From Prauserella_A sp040635515 (GTDB taxonomy: Bacteria > Actinomycetota > Actinomycetes > Mycobacteriales > Pseudonocardiaceae): a stretch of DNA of 64,000 nucleotides. The DNA lies in assembly GCA_040635515.1 (NCBI GenBank), contig JBEYHY010000014.1, forward strand, positions 1-64,000, in the 5' to 3' direction. Shown piece after piece: positions 16,354-25,653 of the stretch (its first letter is position 1; each line of letters opens with the position of its first letter). Below the pieces are notes generated by a model. The model had not been told where the DNA came from and made no database searches. It saw only the letters and a list, made by a program, of their open reading frames with translations. The position numbers and the translations under genes were made by a program.

Positions 16354-17223
16354 ATGAGCACCGAGATCGCCCGTGTCGCTATCGTCGGCGCCGGGCAGAT
16401 GGGCGCCGGAATCGCCGAGGTTTGTGCGCGTGCCGGGCTGGACGTACTGGTCTGCGAACAGGACGCGCCCTCGGCCGATGCCGGCCGCGCGCGGATCCTC
16501 GCCTCACTCGATAAGGCCGTCCATGCGGGCAAACTCGACCGGGCCCGTGCTGAACAAACGTCCTGGCGGCTGCGCTTTACCACCGACCTCGGTGACCTCG
16601 CCGACCGCCAGTTGGTGATCGAAGCCGTGGCGGAGGACGAGCAGGTCAAGACCGAGCTTTTCGCGGTGCTGGACAAGGTGGTCGAGGACCCGAACGCGAT
16701 TCTCGCATCCAACACCTCGTCCATCCCGATCATGCGGCTGGCGATGGCCACCGGCCGGGCCGGTCAGGTCGTCGGCCTGCACTTCTTCAACCCGGTGCCG
16801 GTGCTGCCGCTGGTCGAAGTAGTCGGCTCACTGCTCGCGGCCCCCGCGGCCGTGGACCGGGCGCAGCGATTCGCCAAGGAGGTCCTTGGCAAGACGACCA
16901 TCCGCGCGGCCGATCGAGCCGGGTTCGTCGTCAACGCCCTGCTCGTGCCATATCTGCTGTCCGCGATCCGGATGGTCGAATCGGGGTTCGCCTCGGCTGC
17001 CGACATCGACCGCGGAATGGAACTGGGGACGGCGCACCCGATGGGGCCGTTACGCCTGACCGACCTGATCGGACTCGACACCGTCGCCGCGATCGCCGAA
17101 TCGCTCTACGGCGAGTTCAAAGAAGCGCTGTACGCCCCGCCGCCGTTGCTGCTGCGCATGGTCGACGCCGGTCTGCTCGGCAAGAAGACCGGCCGCGGGT
17201 TCTACGTCCACGAGGGAAAGTGA
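16354..17223 (+). CDS. 3-Hydroxyacyl-CoA (3-hydroxybutyryl-CoA) dehydrogenase
   Basis: This 289-residue NAD-dependent enzyme has the dinucleotide motif VAIVGAGQMGAGIAEVCARA at residues 7-26. The catalytic-His region is GLHFFNPVPVLPLVEVV (about 146-162), and the C-terminal domain contains HPMGPLRLTDLIGLD. It is typical of single-domain FadB2/PaaH/Hbd enzymes. It opens the operon that continues with prpD; the stop TGA shares its A with the prpD ATG. Short-chain substrates fit the PrpR-controlled setting, but its exact role beside the methylcitrate cycle is unclear. Confidence 0.9.
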   Translation: MSTEIARVAIVGAGQMGAGIAEVCARAGLDVLVCEQDAPSADAGRARILASLDKAVHAGKLDRARAEQTSWRLRFTTDLGDLADRQLVIEAVAEDEQVKTELFAVLDKVVEDPNAILASNTSSIPIMRLAMATGRAGQVVGLHFFNPVPVLPLVEVVGSLLAAPAAVDRAQRFAKEVLGKTTIRAADRAGFVVNALLVPYLLSAIRMVESGFASAADIDRGMELGTAHPMGPLRLTDLIGLDTVAAIAESLYGEFKEALYAPPPLLLRMVDAGLLGKKTGRGFYVHEGK

Positions 17224-18704
17224 TGATCGACCACACCGTCCGTACGTATCCGTCCGCCGAGCCGCTGCCGCGCGAGCGACAACTGGCTTGGAAGCTCGCC
17301 TCGGTCGCCACCGACCCGGTGCCGGTCACGCCGGAGGTCACCGAGATGGTGGTCAACCGGCTGATCGACAACGCGGCCGTCGCCGCGGCATCGCTGTCGC
17401 GACGGCCCGTACGCGCGGCTCGCGACCAGGCGCTCGCCCATCCGGCGAAGCCAGGTGCGAGCGTGTTCGGCGTCCCCGGCCGGTTCTCCCCGGAGTGGGC
17501 GGCCTGGGCCAACGGCGTCGCGGTCCGCGAACTGGACTACCACGACACGTTCTTGGCCGAGGACTACTCCCACCCTGGCGACAACATCCCGCCGATCCTG
17601 GCCGTGGCTCAGCACACCGGCCGCACCGGGGCCGATCTGGTGCGCGGCCTCGCGGCCGGCTACGAGCTACAGGTCGACTTGGTCCGCGGGATCTGCCTGC
17701 ACGAGCACAAGATCGACCACATCGCCCACCTCGGCCCGTCCGTCGCCGGCGGCCTGGGTGCTTTGCTGGGCCTGGATACCGGCACGGTGTACCAGGCCAT
17801 CGGGCAGGCGTTGCACACCACGACCACGACCCGGCAGTCCCGCAAGGGCGAGATCTCGTCATGGAAGGCGTACGCGCCCGCGTTCGCGGGCAAGACGGCG
17901 ATCGAGGCCGTCGACAGGGCGATGCGCGGGGAAGGCGCGCCCAGCCCGATCTACGAAGGTGAGGACGGTTTCATCGCCTGGCTGCTGGGCGGCCCGAAGG
18001 CCGAGTACACCGTGCCACTGCCCGCGCCAGGCGAGCCCAAACTGTCCATTCTGGACACCTACACCAAGGAACATTCGGCGGAATACCAGAGCCAGGCTCT
18101 GATCGACCTCGCCCGGCGGCTCGGCCCGCGCGTCGGCGAGTTCGGCAAGGTCGAGAAGATCGTGATCCACACCAGCCACCACACGCACTACGTGATCGGC
18201 TCCGGCGCGGGCGACCCGCAGAAGTACGATCCGCATGCCAGTCGTGAGACCCTGGATCACTCGATTCCCTACATCTTCGCGGTCGCGTTGCAGGACGGGG
18301 CCTGGCACCACGAAGGTTCTTACGCGCCCGGTCGCGCGGCTCGCCCGGACACCGTCGAGCTGTGGCAGAAGATCTCCACGGTCGAGGATCCAGAGTGGAC
18401 CCGGCGCTACCACGCCCCGGAACCGGCGTTCGGCGGCCGTGTGGAAATCATCCTCGCCGACGGGACGACGTTGACCGATGAGATCGCCGTCGCAGACGCC
18501 CATCCGGCTGGAGCACGCCCGTTCGCGCGCGAGCAGTACATCGCGAAGTTCCGCACGCTTGCTGACGGTGTGATCGAGGAAGCTGACCAGAACCGATTCC
18601 TGGAGACCGTCAGCCGGCTTGCCGAGTTGAACGTCGCCGAGGTCCGCGGCCTCACGCTACCGGCCGCCGTCGAGACGACTCCCGCGACGAAGGGGATCTT
18701 CTGA
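17223..18704 (+). CDS. prpD: 2-Methylcitrate dehydratase
   Basis: PrpD (MmgE/PrpD family, 493 residues) removes water from 2-methylcitrate in the methylcitrate cycle. Family sequence is continuous: NRLIDNAAVAAASLSRRP near the N-terminus, then ELDYHDTFLAEDYSHPGDN (about 100-120), the helical core with WKAYAPAFAGKTAIEAVD, and the C-terminal small domain with FGGRVEIILADG. A GTG three bases before the ATG is possible. The ATG overlaps the preceding stop, and the stop overlaps the prpB start by one base, showing tight coupling. Confidence 0.94.
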   Translation: MIDHTVRTYPSAEPLPRERQLAWKLASVATDPVPVTPEVTEMVVNRLIDNAAVAAASLSRRPVRAARDQALAHPAKPGASVFGVPGRFSPEWAAWANGVAVRELDYHDTFLAEDYSHPGDNIPPILAVAQHTGRTGADLVRGLAAGYELQVDLVRGICLHEHKIDHIAHLGPSVAGGLGALLGLDTGTVYQAIGQALHTTTTTRQSRKGEISSWKAYAPAFAGKTAIEAVDRAMRGEGAPSPIYEGEDGFIAWLLGGPKAEYTVPLPAPGEPKLSILDTYTKEHSAEYQSQALIDLARRLGPRVGEFGKVEKIVIHTSHHTHYVIGSGAGDPQKYDPHASRETLDHSIPYIFAVALQDGAWHHEGSYAPGRAARPDTVELWQKISTVEDPEWTRRYHAPEPAFGGRVEIILADGTTLTDEIAVADAHPAGARPFAREQYIAKFRTLADGVIEEADQNRFLETVSRLAELNVAEVRGLTLPAAVETTPATKGIF

Positions 18705-19597
18705 TGCTGCATGCCACGGTTACCGCTTCCCAGAAGCGCATCGCGTTCCGCGCGGGGTTGAGCTCCGGTTCCCTGCAACGCGCGCCAGGGGCCTTCAACC
18801 CCTTGAGCGCCAAGCTGATCGAGCAGCAGGGGTTCGAAGGCGTTTACGTCTCCGGTGCGGTGCTTTCGGCCGAACTGGGGCTGCCCGACATCGGCCTGAC
18901 CACGATCACCGAGGTCGCGGGCCGGTCCCAGCAGATCGCCCGCGTGACCGTCCTGCCCGCCCTTGTCGACGCCGACACCGGCTTCGGTGAGCCGATGAAC
19001 GCCGCCCGCACCGTGCAACTGCTCGAAGACGCAGGGGTTGCCGGGCTGCACCTTGAGGACCAGGTCAACCCGAAGCGCTGCGGCCACCTCGACGGCAAGG
19101 ACGTCGTCGAGCGCGACGTCGCCGTCCGGCGGATCAAGGCGGCGGTCGCGGCGCGGCGGGACCCGGACTTCGTCATCGCCGCCCGCACGGACGCCGCCGG
19201 GGTGCACGGGCTCGACGACGCGATCGACCGTGCCAAAGCCTACGTTGACGCCGGTGCCGATCTGATCTTCCCTGAGGCCATGCGCACGCCGTCGGACTTC
19301 GAGCGGATCAGGGCCGCCGTCGACGTTCCGATCCTGGCGAACATGACCGAGTTCGGGAAAAGCGAGCTGATCGACGCGAGAACGCTGGATTCTCTCGGCG
19401 TCAACCTCGTGATCTATCCCGTCACGTTGCTGCGGCTGGCGATGAAAGCGGTCGAAGACGGGTTGCGGGTCATCGCCGATGACGGAACCCAGGAGAGCCT
19501 TCTCGACCGGATGCAGCATCGGCGAGACCTCTACGAACTGCTCGGCTATTCCGACTACAACGAATTCGACGAGAACATTTTCAATTTCCGCGTCTGA
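18704..19597 (+). CDS. prpB: Methylisocitrate lyase
   Basis: This 297-residue enzyme of the isocitrate lyase/PEP mutase superfamily splits 2-methylisocitrate into pyruvate and succinate. Visible landmarks are the metal-binding part LVDADTGFGEPMNAARTV (about 88-105), the active-site loop DQVNPKRCGHLDGKDV with the catalytic cysteine (about residue 125), and ARTDAAGVHGLDDAI. Arg replaces the more usual Lys before the Cys, a mild variation seen in PrpB proteins. It follows prpD with a one-base overlap. Confidence 0.94.
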   Translation: MLHATVTASQKRIAFRAGLSSGSLQRAPGAFNPLSAKLIEQQGFEGVYVSGAVLSAELGLPDIGLTTITEVAGRSQQIARVTVLPALVDADTGFGEPMNAARTVQLLEDAGVAGLHLEDQVNPKRCGHLDGKDVVERDVAVRRIKAAVAARRDPDFVIAARTDAAGVHGLDDAIDRAKAYVDAGADLIFPEAMRTPSDFERIRAAVDVPILANMTEFGKSELIDARTLDSLGVNLVIYPVTLLRLAMKAVEDGLRVIADDGTQESLLDRMQHRRDLYELLGYSDYNEFDENIFNFRV

Positions 19598-19637
19598 ATT
19601 TCTCGCAGACGCCCATAATTCCGACAAGGGGACAACT

Positions 19638-20756
19638 ATGTCCGCACCCGCTATCCACAAAGGACTCGCCGGCGTCGTCGTCGACACGACCGAGGTCTCG
19701 ATGGTCAACCCGGACACGAACTCGCTGACCTACCGCGGCTACCCGGTCCAAGACCTCGCCGCGCACTGTAGCTTCGAAGAGGTCGCCTACCTGCTCTGGC
19801 ACGGCGAACTGCCAACGCCGGCCGAGTTGGTGGCGCAGACCGACACCGAGCGGGCCCAGCGCGGCCTGCCTGCCGACCTGGTCATGACGCTGCTCGCGCT
19901 GCCCGAGTCCGCGCATCCGATGGACACCCTGCGCACCGCCGTGAGCATTCTCGGCGCGAACGACCCCGCGGAGGACGACAACTCACCGGAGGCTAACCAC
20001 GCCAAGGCGGTCCGCCTGTTCGCCGCGTTGCCGTCGGTGGTGGCGCTCACCCAGCGCCGACGGCACGGCCTGTTGCCGCTGCCGCCGCGTGAGGATCTCG
20101 GATATGCCGAGAACTTCCTGTACATGACGCTCGGCCGGGTTCCGGACCCGGTGATCGTCCGGGCCTTCGAGACGTCGCTGACGCTGTACGCCGAGCACAG
20201 TTTCAACGCATCGACGTTCACTTCCAGGGTCGTGACCTCGACGCTGTCCGACCTCTACAGTGCGGTGACGGCGGCGGTCGGCGCGCTCAAAGGGTCGCTG
20301 CACGGCGGAGCGAACGAGGCCGTGATGGCCACGTTCGAGGAGATCGGCTCCGCTGAGAACGCGGAAGCCTGGCTGACGAAGGCTCTTGCCGAGAAGCGCA
20401 AGATCATGGGTTTCGGGCACCGTGTCTACAAGAAGGGCGATTCGCGCGTCCCGACCATGCGCCAGGCTCTCCAGGAGGTCGCGGAGCTGCGCGATGGGCA
20501 CGAACTGCTCGACCGGTATGAAGCGCTGGCTCATGCGATGTACGCGGCCAAGGGCCTGCACCCGAATCTCGACTACCCAGCAGGCCCGGCATACCACCTC
20601 ATGGGATTCGACACCCCGGTGTTCACGCCGATCTTCGTGGCCGCCCGCATCACCGGGTGGACCGCCCACATCAACGAGCAGCTCGCGGCCAACAGTCTGA
20701 TCCGCCCGTCCAGTAGCTACAGCGGCAAGCCGCAGCGCCCGATCACTCGGTCCTGA
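19638..20756 (+). CDS. prpC: 2-Methylcitrate synthase
   Basis: This citrate-synthase-family enzyme (372 residues) condenses propionyl-CoA with oxaloacetate. Key segments are GSLHGGANEAVM with an active-site His (about 221-232), MGFGHRVYKKGDSRVP (about 257-272) and the catalytic-Asp region HLMGFDTPVFTPIFVAARI. The C-terminus RPSSSYSGKPQRP matches GltA2/PrpC short-type synthases. AAGGGGA lies 7 nt before the ATG, which fixes the start. It ends the operon; a 397-base leader with a riboswitch separates it from metE. Confidence 0.94.
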   Translation: MSAPAIHKGLAGVVVDTTEVSMVNPDTNSLTYRGYPVQDLAAHCSFEEVAYLLWHGELPTPAELVAQTDTERAQRGLPADLVMTLLALPESAHPMDTLRTAVSILGANDPAEDDNSPEANHAKAVRLFAALPSVVALTQRRRHGLLPLPPREDLGYAENFLYMTLGRVPDPVIVRAFETSLTLYAEHSFNASTFTSRVVTSTLSDLYSAVTAAVGALKGSLHGGANEAVMATFEEIGSAENAEAWLTKALAEKRKIMGFGHRVYKKGDSRVPTMRQALQEVAELRDGHELLDRYEALAHAMYAAKGLHPNLDYPAGPAYHLMGFDTPVFTPIFVAARITGWTAHINEQLAANSLIRPSSSYSGKPQRPITRS

Positions 20757-20777
20757 CGCCCACAGGTTGGAACAGGC

Positions 20778-20808
20778 TTGAATAAAGCCCGGCGCGAGCC
20801 GCTACAGT
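20778..20808 (+). promoter_or_regulatory. Possible metE promoter
   Basis: TTGAAT (20778-20783) and TACAGT (20803-20808) form a sigma70-like pair with a slightly long 19-bp spacer. It ends just before the riboswitch, as expected for the transcript start. Confidence 0.4.
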
Positions 20809-20820
20809 GACAGAGCAGCT

Positions 20821-21019
20821 GGTTCGGCCACCGCACGCAGCACCGCGGCGGCCGAGGCAAGAGGGAACCCGGTGCGAGTCCGGGACTGCCCCGCAGCGGT
20901 GAGTGGAAACGACCGCCGTCGGTCTCCGAGGAGACAGCACTGAGCCCACCGGCTTGGGAAGCGACGGCCAGTAGGAACCCGGCGCACGCCGGAATGTCCA
21001 CGAGTCCGAAGACCTGCCC
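20821..21019 (+). promoter_or_regulatory. Cobalamin riboswitch in the metE leader
   Basis: The conserved B12-riboswitch order is clear: GAGGGAACCCGGTGCGAGTC, then GGGACTGCCCCGCAGCGGTG, then GAGCCCACCGGCTTGGGAAG and the 3' box ACGAGTCCGAAGACCTGCC. It precedes metE, the B12-independent methionine synthase, the classic target: when B12 is available the B12-dependent enzyme suffices and metE is shut down. Translational control is likely because metE starts 135 nt downstream. Confidence 0.93.
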
Positions 21020-21153
21020 GCTGCGCATCCCGCGACCGCGGGGTGCAGGCCGAGACCTCGCGGGTGGGTCATCGCCGAATCGTGACCGGATGCCGGTGGC
21101 GGTTCGTCGTGCGCTCCCGCGAGGTCCACACGGACTCGCGAAGGAGAGCCCCC

Positions 21154-23469
21154 GTGCCCCAGACAACCCCGACCAGCCGCGCCACCGTGCACGGCTACCC
21201 TCGCCAGGGTGCCCAGCGGCAGCTGAAGAAGGCGATCGAGTCCTACTGGGCAGGCCGCGTCGACGCCGATGCCTTGCTCACTACCGGCAAGGAGCTGCGG
21301 CGACACAATCTACGGGAGCTGCGGGACGCCGGCATCGAGGAAATTCCGGGCAACTACTTCTCTTTCTACGACCATGTGCTGGACACCGCGTGGTTGCTCG
21401 GCGCCATTCCCGAGCGGCACCTCGCCGCCGTCCCGGACATCGCGAGCCCGGCAGGCAAGCTTGACCGTTACTTCGCGATGGCGCGTGGTACCGCGGACGC
21501 GCCGCCGCTGGAAATGACGAAGTGGTTCGACACGAACTACCACTACCTCGTCCCCGAACTCGGCCCGGACACCCGCTTCGCCCTTGACGCGAGCAAGCCC
21601 CTCGAAGAGTTCACCGAAGCGCTGGAACAGGGCGTGACGACCCGGCCGGTGCTCGTCGGCCCGATCACCTTCCTGCTGCTTGCCAAGGATCCGGCCGGTA
21701 CCGCCGGATTCCGGCCCCTGGATTTGCTCGACAAGGTCGTGCCGCTCTACACCGACCTGCTGCGGCAGTTGCACGAGGCCGGTGCGGAGTGGGTCCAGCT
21801 CGACGAGCCCGCACTCGTCACCGACCAGCCCGCCGAGGTGCTCGACAAGGTCGCCGACACCTACGCCACCCTCGCCGCCGAGACCGCGCGCCCGAAGATC
21901 CTCGTCGCCTCCTACTTCGACCGGCTCGGCGACGCGCTGCCGGTGCTGGCCTCGTCCCCGGTCGAGGGCCTGGCCCTGGACTTCACCAACACCGCCGCGG
22001 CCAACCTCGACGCTCTCGCCGCCATGGGCGGAATCCCGGACAAGCGCCTGGTCGCGGGCGTCGTCAACGGACGCAATATCTGGGCCGCGGACCTGGCCGC
22101 AGCTCTGAGCACCCTGGGCACGCTGCTCGGGCTGGCCGGTTCCGTCGACGTTTCCGCTTCTTGCTCACTGCTACACGTGCCGCTGGACGTCGCCCTCGAA
22201 ACCGACCTCGACCCCGAGGTCGCCGGCTGGCTGTCGTTCGCCCGCCAGAAGCTCGACGAAATCGTCACACTGCGACGTGGCCTCACCGAAGGGCGCGGCG
22301 CGATCGGCAATGTTCTCCACATCAACGAGAGCCGTCTCGCCTCCCGAGCTTCGTCGCCCATCGTGCGAGTACCCGCCGTCCGGGACCGCGTTGCCGCGGT
22401 CACCGACGCCGACCTGCATCGCACCAGCCAGTACGGCAAGCGTCGTCAGGCTCAGCAGGACCGGCTCCACCTGCCCGAGCTGCCGACGACCACCATTGGC
22501 TCGTTCCCGCAGACGCCCGAGCTGCGCAAGGCACGCGCGGCGTTGCGTAAGGGCGAGCTCGACCAGGCCGCCTACCAGGACGCGATGCGCGCGGAGGTCC
22601 GCGCGGTCATCGCCGAGCAGGAGCGGATCGGTTTGGACGTGCTTGTGCACGGCGAGCCGGAACGCAACGACATGGTCCAGTACTTCGGTGAGCAGCTCAC
22701 CGGGTTCCTGGCGACCCAGCACGGCTGGGTCCAGTCCTACGGCACCCGCTACGTCCGTCCGCCGCTCATCGTCGGCGACGTATCCCGCCCGACGCCGATG
22801 ACCGTCGAATGGGCCACCTACGCCCAAAGCCTGACCGAACGGCCGGTCAAGGGCATGCTGACCGGCCCGGTCACCATGCTCGCCTGGTCGTTCGTCCGCG
22901 ACGACCAGCCCGAAGGCGACACCGCCCGCCAGGTCGCGCTCGCCTTGCGGGACGAAGTCCTCGACCTGGAGGCCGCGGGGATCGCGATCATCCAGGTGGA
23001 CGAGCCCGCGCTGCGGGAAACCCTGCCGCTGCGTACGACCGACCGCGCCGCGTATCTGGATTGGGCCGTTGCCTCGTTCCAGTTGTCCACCGCGGGCGTG
23101 CGGGACGACACCCAGATCCACACGCACATGTGCTACGCCGAGTTCGGCGATGTCCTACAGGCCATCATCGACATGGACGCCGACGTGATCAGTCTGGAAG
23201 CTGCCCGGTCGAACATGGCCATCGTGGGCGACCTCGCCCTCGCCGGGTATCCGAACGAGGCCGGTCCCGGTGTGTGGGACATTCACTCCCCGCGCGTGCC
23301 GTCCGTCGAGGAGGTCGTCGGTCACCTGCGCACCGCTGTCGGGGCGTTCCCGGCCGATCGGCTTTGGGTCAATCCCGACTGCGGACTCAAGACCCGCGGC
23401 TATCCCGAAGTGCGCGCCACCCTGACCAACCTGGTCGAGGCCACCGGAGCGCTGAGGGCGCGTCCGTGA
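21154..23469 (+). CDS. metE: Cobalamin-independent methionine synthase
   Basis: MetE transfers the methyl group of methyl-tetrahydropteroyl-polyglutamate to homocysteine without B12. The 771-residue length is typical. The N-terminal half begins GYPRQGAQRQLKKAIESYW. The C-terminal catalytic half shows TTIGSFPQTPELRKAR, the zinc ligands in HTHMCYAEFGD (about residues 652-662) and VNPDCGLKTRGYPE near the end. GTG 21154 is chosen because AAGGAG lies 8 nt upstream and longer in-frame starts would lie within the leader. The stop overlaps the metF start (GTGA). Confidence 0.95.
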   Translation: MPQTTPTSRATVHGYPRQGAQRQLKKAIESYWAGRVDADALLTTGKELRRHNLRELRDAGIEEIPGNYFSFYDHVLDTAWLLGAIPERHLAAVPDIASPAGKLDRYFAMARGTADAPPLEMTKWFDTNYHYLVPELGPDTRFALDASKPLEEFTEALEQGVTTRPVLVGPITFLLLAKDPAGTAGFRPLDLLDKVVPLYTDLLRQLHEAGAEWVQLDEPALVTDQPAEVLDKVADTYATLAAETARPKILVASYFDRLGDALPVLASSPVEGLALDFTNTAAANLDALAAMGGIPDKRLVAGVVNGRNIWAADLAAALSTLGTLLGLAGSVDVSASCSLLHVPLDVALETDLDPEVAGWLSFARQKLDEIVTLRRGLTEGRGAIGNVLHINESRLASRASSPIVRVPAVRDRVAAVTDADLHRTSQYGKRRQAQQDRLHLPELPTTTIGSFPQTPELRKARAALRKGELDQAAYQDAMRAEVRAVIAEQERIGLDVLVHGEPERNDMVQYFGEQLTGFLATQHGWVQSYGTRYVRPPLIVGDVSRPTPMTVEWATYAQSLTERPVKGMLTGPVTMLAWSFVRDDQPEGDTARQVALALRDEVLDLEAAGIAIIQVDEPALRETLPLRTTDRAAYLDWAVASFQLSTAGVRDDTQIHTHMCYAEFGDVLQAIIDMDADVISLEAARSNMAIVGDLALAGYPNEAGPGVWDIHSPRVPSVEEVVGHLRTAVGAFPADRLWVNPDCGLKTRGYPEVRATLTNLVEATGALRARP

Positions 23470-24416
23470 CGAGTGGGCAACTGTCCCCGCGGCGGGCGGT
23501 CACGCCGCCCGCCGCGGTTCCCGCGCGCCGGGCGGCTCGCCTTGGAACGGTTCGGGAACGCTTGAGAGCTGGGACCCCGGTGCTCTCGCTGGAGTTCATG
23601 CCGCCGCGCCCGACCGACGACGCCGACCGGATCTGGCGAAACGTCCGAACTCTGGAGTCGTTGCGACCGGGCTTCGTGTCTGTCACCTATGGCGCGGGCG
23701 GGTCGACCCGGGACAACACGATCGCCGTCGCGGCCCGGATCGCCAGGGAAACCACGATGCTGCCGGTGGTCCACCTGACCGCGGTCGATCATTCGATCCG
23801 GGAGCTACGGTCATTCATCGGCGCGCTGGCCGACGCCGGAGTCGTCAACGTGCTGGCACTGCGCGGAGATCCGCCCGGCGACGTCACGGGAAAGTGGGTT
23901 CGGCACCCGGACGGGCTGGAGTACGCGAGCGAACTCGTGACGCTGTTGCGCCAGCATGGTGACTTCTGCGTGGGCGTGGCGGCGTTTCCGCACCAGCATC
24001 CGCGTTCGGCGAGTATCGAGGACGACACCGCGCACTTCGTGGCGAAGTGCCGGGCAGGCGCGGACTACGCCATCACCCAGATGATCTTCGACGTCGACGA
24101 CTATCTGCGGCTGCGGGACCGGGTGGTGGCGGCGGGCTGCGACACGCCGATCCTTCCCGCGCTGATGCCGGTCACCACGACGCGAACCATCGCCCGCTCG
24201 GAGCAGTTGTCAGGTGCGCCGTTTCCGCCGCGCCTGGCGAAACGGTTCGCCGCCGTCGCCGACGATTCCTCGGCGGTCAGGGCCCTCGGCATCGAGCAGG
24301 CGACCGTACTGGCGCGGCGGCTTCTTGCCGAAGGCGTACCTGGTCTGCACTTCATCACGTTCAATTTCGCCCGAGCCACAACGGAGATCGTCGCCGAACT
24401 CAAGATCCCTGCGTAA
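23466..24416 (+). CDS. metF: Methylenetetrahydrofolate reductase
   Basis: This flavoenzyme (316 residues) makes 5-methyl-THF, the methyl donor for MetE. The TIM-barrel landmarks are SLEFMPPRPTDDADRIW (about 39-55), FVSVTYGAGGSTRDNT (about 72-87) and NVLALRGDPPGDV (about 129-141), with ITQMIFDVDDYLRLRD and GLHFITFNFARATTEI near the C-terminus. The GTG start lies inside the metE stop. Riboswitch control of metE therefore probably extends to metF. Confidence 0.93.
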   Translation: MTSGQLSPRRAVTPPAAVPARRAARLGTVRERLRAGTPVLSLEFMPPRPTDDADRIWRNVRTLESLRPGFVSVTYGAGGSTRDNTIAVAARIARETTMLPVVHLTAVDHSIRELRSFIGALADAGVVNVLALRGDPPGDVTGKWVRHPDGLEYASELVTLLRQHGDFCVGVAAFPHQHPRSASIEDDTAHFVAKCRAGADYAITQMIFDVDDYLRLRDRVVAAGCDTPILPALMPVTTTRTIARSEQLSGAPFPPRLAKRFAAVADDSSAVRALGIEQATVLARRLLAEGVPGLHFITFNFARATTEIVAELKIPA

Positions 24417-24721
24417 TGCCCCCGAAACCGCGGCGGATTCACGTCGACGGCCGCGAACTGGTCGTGCTCACCCGCGCCGCCTACGAGAACCTGGAGGGCC
24501 AGCGCCGCCGAGTGGGCGCGCAAGGTGCCCGGCTTCACGCGCTGCGCACTGAGCTCGACCAGTTCGCGGTGTTCGTGGACCGGCTTGAACGGGCCGCGGC
24601 CGCCCTTCCTGAATGCTCGCCAGGGCTGTGCGCCGCCTGCGCCCGGGCCGGTGGTGAGTGCGCACGAGAAACGCTAATTACCGCATTGGCGGAACGTCCG
24701 AAGAAGACAAGAGGCCGGTGA
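24416..24721 (+). CDS. Small Cys-motif protein between metF and folP
   Basis: This 101-residue protein is basic and begins PPKPRRIHVDGRELVVLTRA. The middle is probably helical (LHALRTELDQFAVFVDRLER, coiled-coil-like). Four cysteines lie in ECSPGLCAACARAGGEC (C-x5-C-x2-C-x6-C), which could bind a metal such as zinc, and the tail is basic. It overlaps metF by one base and folP by GTGA, so it is an integral part of the riboswitch operon. I do not recognise the family. A role as a small regulator or chaperone of folate/methionine enzymes is only speculation. Confidence 0.7.
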   Translation: MPPKPRRIHVDGRELVVLTRAAYENLEGQRRRVGAQGARLHALRTELDQFAVFVDRLERAAAALPECSPGLCAACARAGGECARETLITALAERPKKTRGR

Positions 24722-25560
24722 CCGTGACCATCGACCAGACAACCCTGTCCGCATACGCGGCCCAGTCCGCGGTCGTCAGACCGGACGTCGGCCGCCTGAA
24801 GGTGATGGGCGTCCTGAACGCCACTCCGGACTCGTTCTGGTCCGGCAGCAGATACGAAGCCACCGCACAGGCGATTGCCGTCGGCGAGGAAATGTTCGCC
24901 GACGGCGCCTGGGCAGTCGACGTCGGCGGGGAATCCACCCGGCCGGGAGCCAGCCCGGTGTCGGCTGAAGAGGAACTGGACCGCGTCAGCCCGATCATCT
25001 CCGCGCTGGCGAAGCGAGGCCGGGTATCGGTCGACACCCGGCACGCGGAAGTCGCCGACGCAGCGGTGCGGCTCGGCGCGTCGGTCATCAACGACGTTTC
25101 CGGTGCCCTGCATGAGGTCGCCGGTCGCCTCGGTGTCGGCTACGTCGGCATGCACTCGACGGCTGTCCCGGTGCGCGCCGGAACGCAGCCGGGCTACGAC
25201 GACGTCGTCACCGAGGTGAGCAACCATCTGCTGGACATCGCCGCCGCCGCGTTCTCGGCCGGAACGACCGAGTTGTGGATCGACCCGGGGATCGGCTTCG
25301 GCAAAGGCACCGAGGACAACCTGCACCTGCTGCGTCGCCTGCCCGAGCTGTGCGGCCTGGGCATCCCGGTCCTGCTCGGCGTCAGCCGCAAGTCCTTCAT
25401 CGGCGCGGTCACCGGCCGAGGTGTCGCCGACCGGCTGCCGGCTTCCCTGGCCGTGGTCGCCCCGGCGTGGGCGGCCGGCGTCGATGTCATCCGGGTGCAC
25501 GACGTCGCGCAAACCATCGACACCATCGCGATGCTGGACACGATCTGGGGCCGGCCGTGA
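24718..25560 (+). CDS. folP: Dihydropteroate synthase-family protein
   Basis: The 280-residue TIM barrel shows all usual DHPS loops: MGVLNATPDSFW (about 29-40), VDVGGESTRPGASPV (about 66-80), VSVDTRHAEVADAAVRLGA, SVINDVSGA, ELWIDPGIGFGKGTEDN (about 184-200), LLGVSRKSFIGAVTGRG, and the C-terminal VIRVHDVAQTID. The normal product is dihydropteroate from pterin pyrophosphate and p-aminobenzoate. The first loop carries NATPDSFWSGS instead of the common NVTPDSFSDGG, so a paralogue with changed function is possible. GTG 24718 overlaps the preceding stop. Clustering with metE-metF suggests coordinated folate supply. Confidence 0.85.
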   Translation: MTVTIDQTTLSAYAAQSAVVRPDVGRLKVMGVLNATPDSFWSGSRYEATAQAIAVGEEMFADGAWAVDVGGESTRPGASPVSAEEELDRVSPIISALAKRGRVSVDTRHAEVADAAVRLGASVINDVSGALHEVAGRLGVGYVGMHSTAVPVRAGTQPGYDDVVTEVSNHLLDIAAAAFSAGTTELWIDPGIGFGKGTEDNLHLLRRLPELCGLGIPVLLGVSRKSFIGAVTGRGVADRLPASLAVVAPAWAAGVDVIRVHDVAQTIDTIAMLDTIWGRP

Positions 25561-25653
25561 AAGCATCGAGCCGGTGTTCGCAAGGTCCGCTCCACGGTCA
25601 CTACAGGGTCGTTGAACCTCGATCGCGTCCGACCATCGTGGAAAGCAAGCCAG

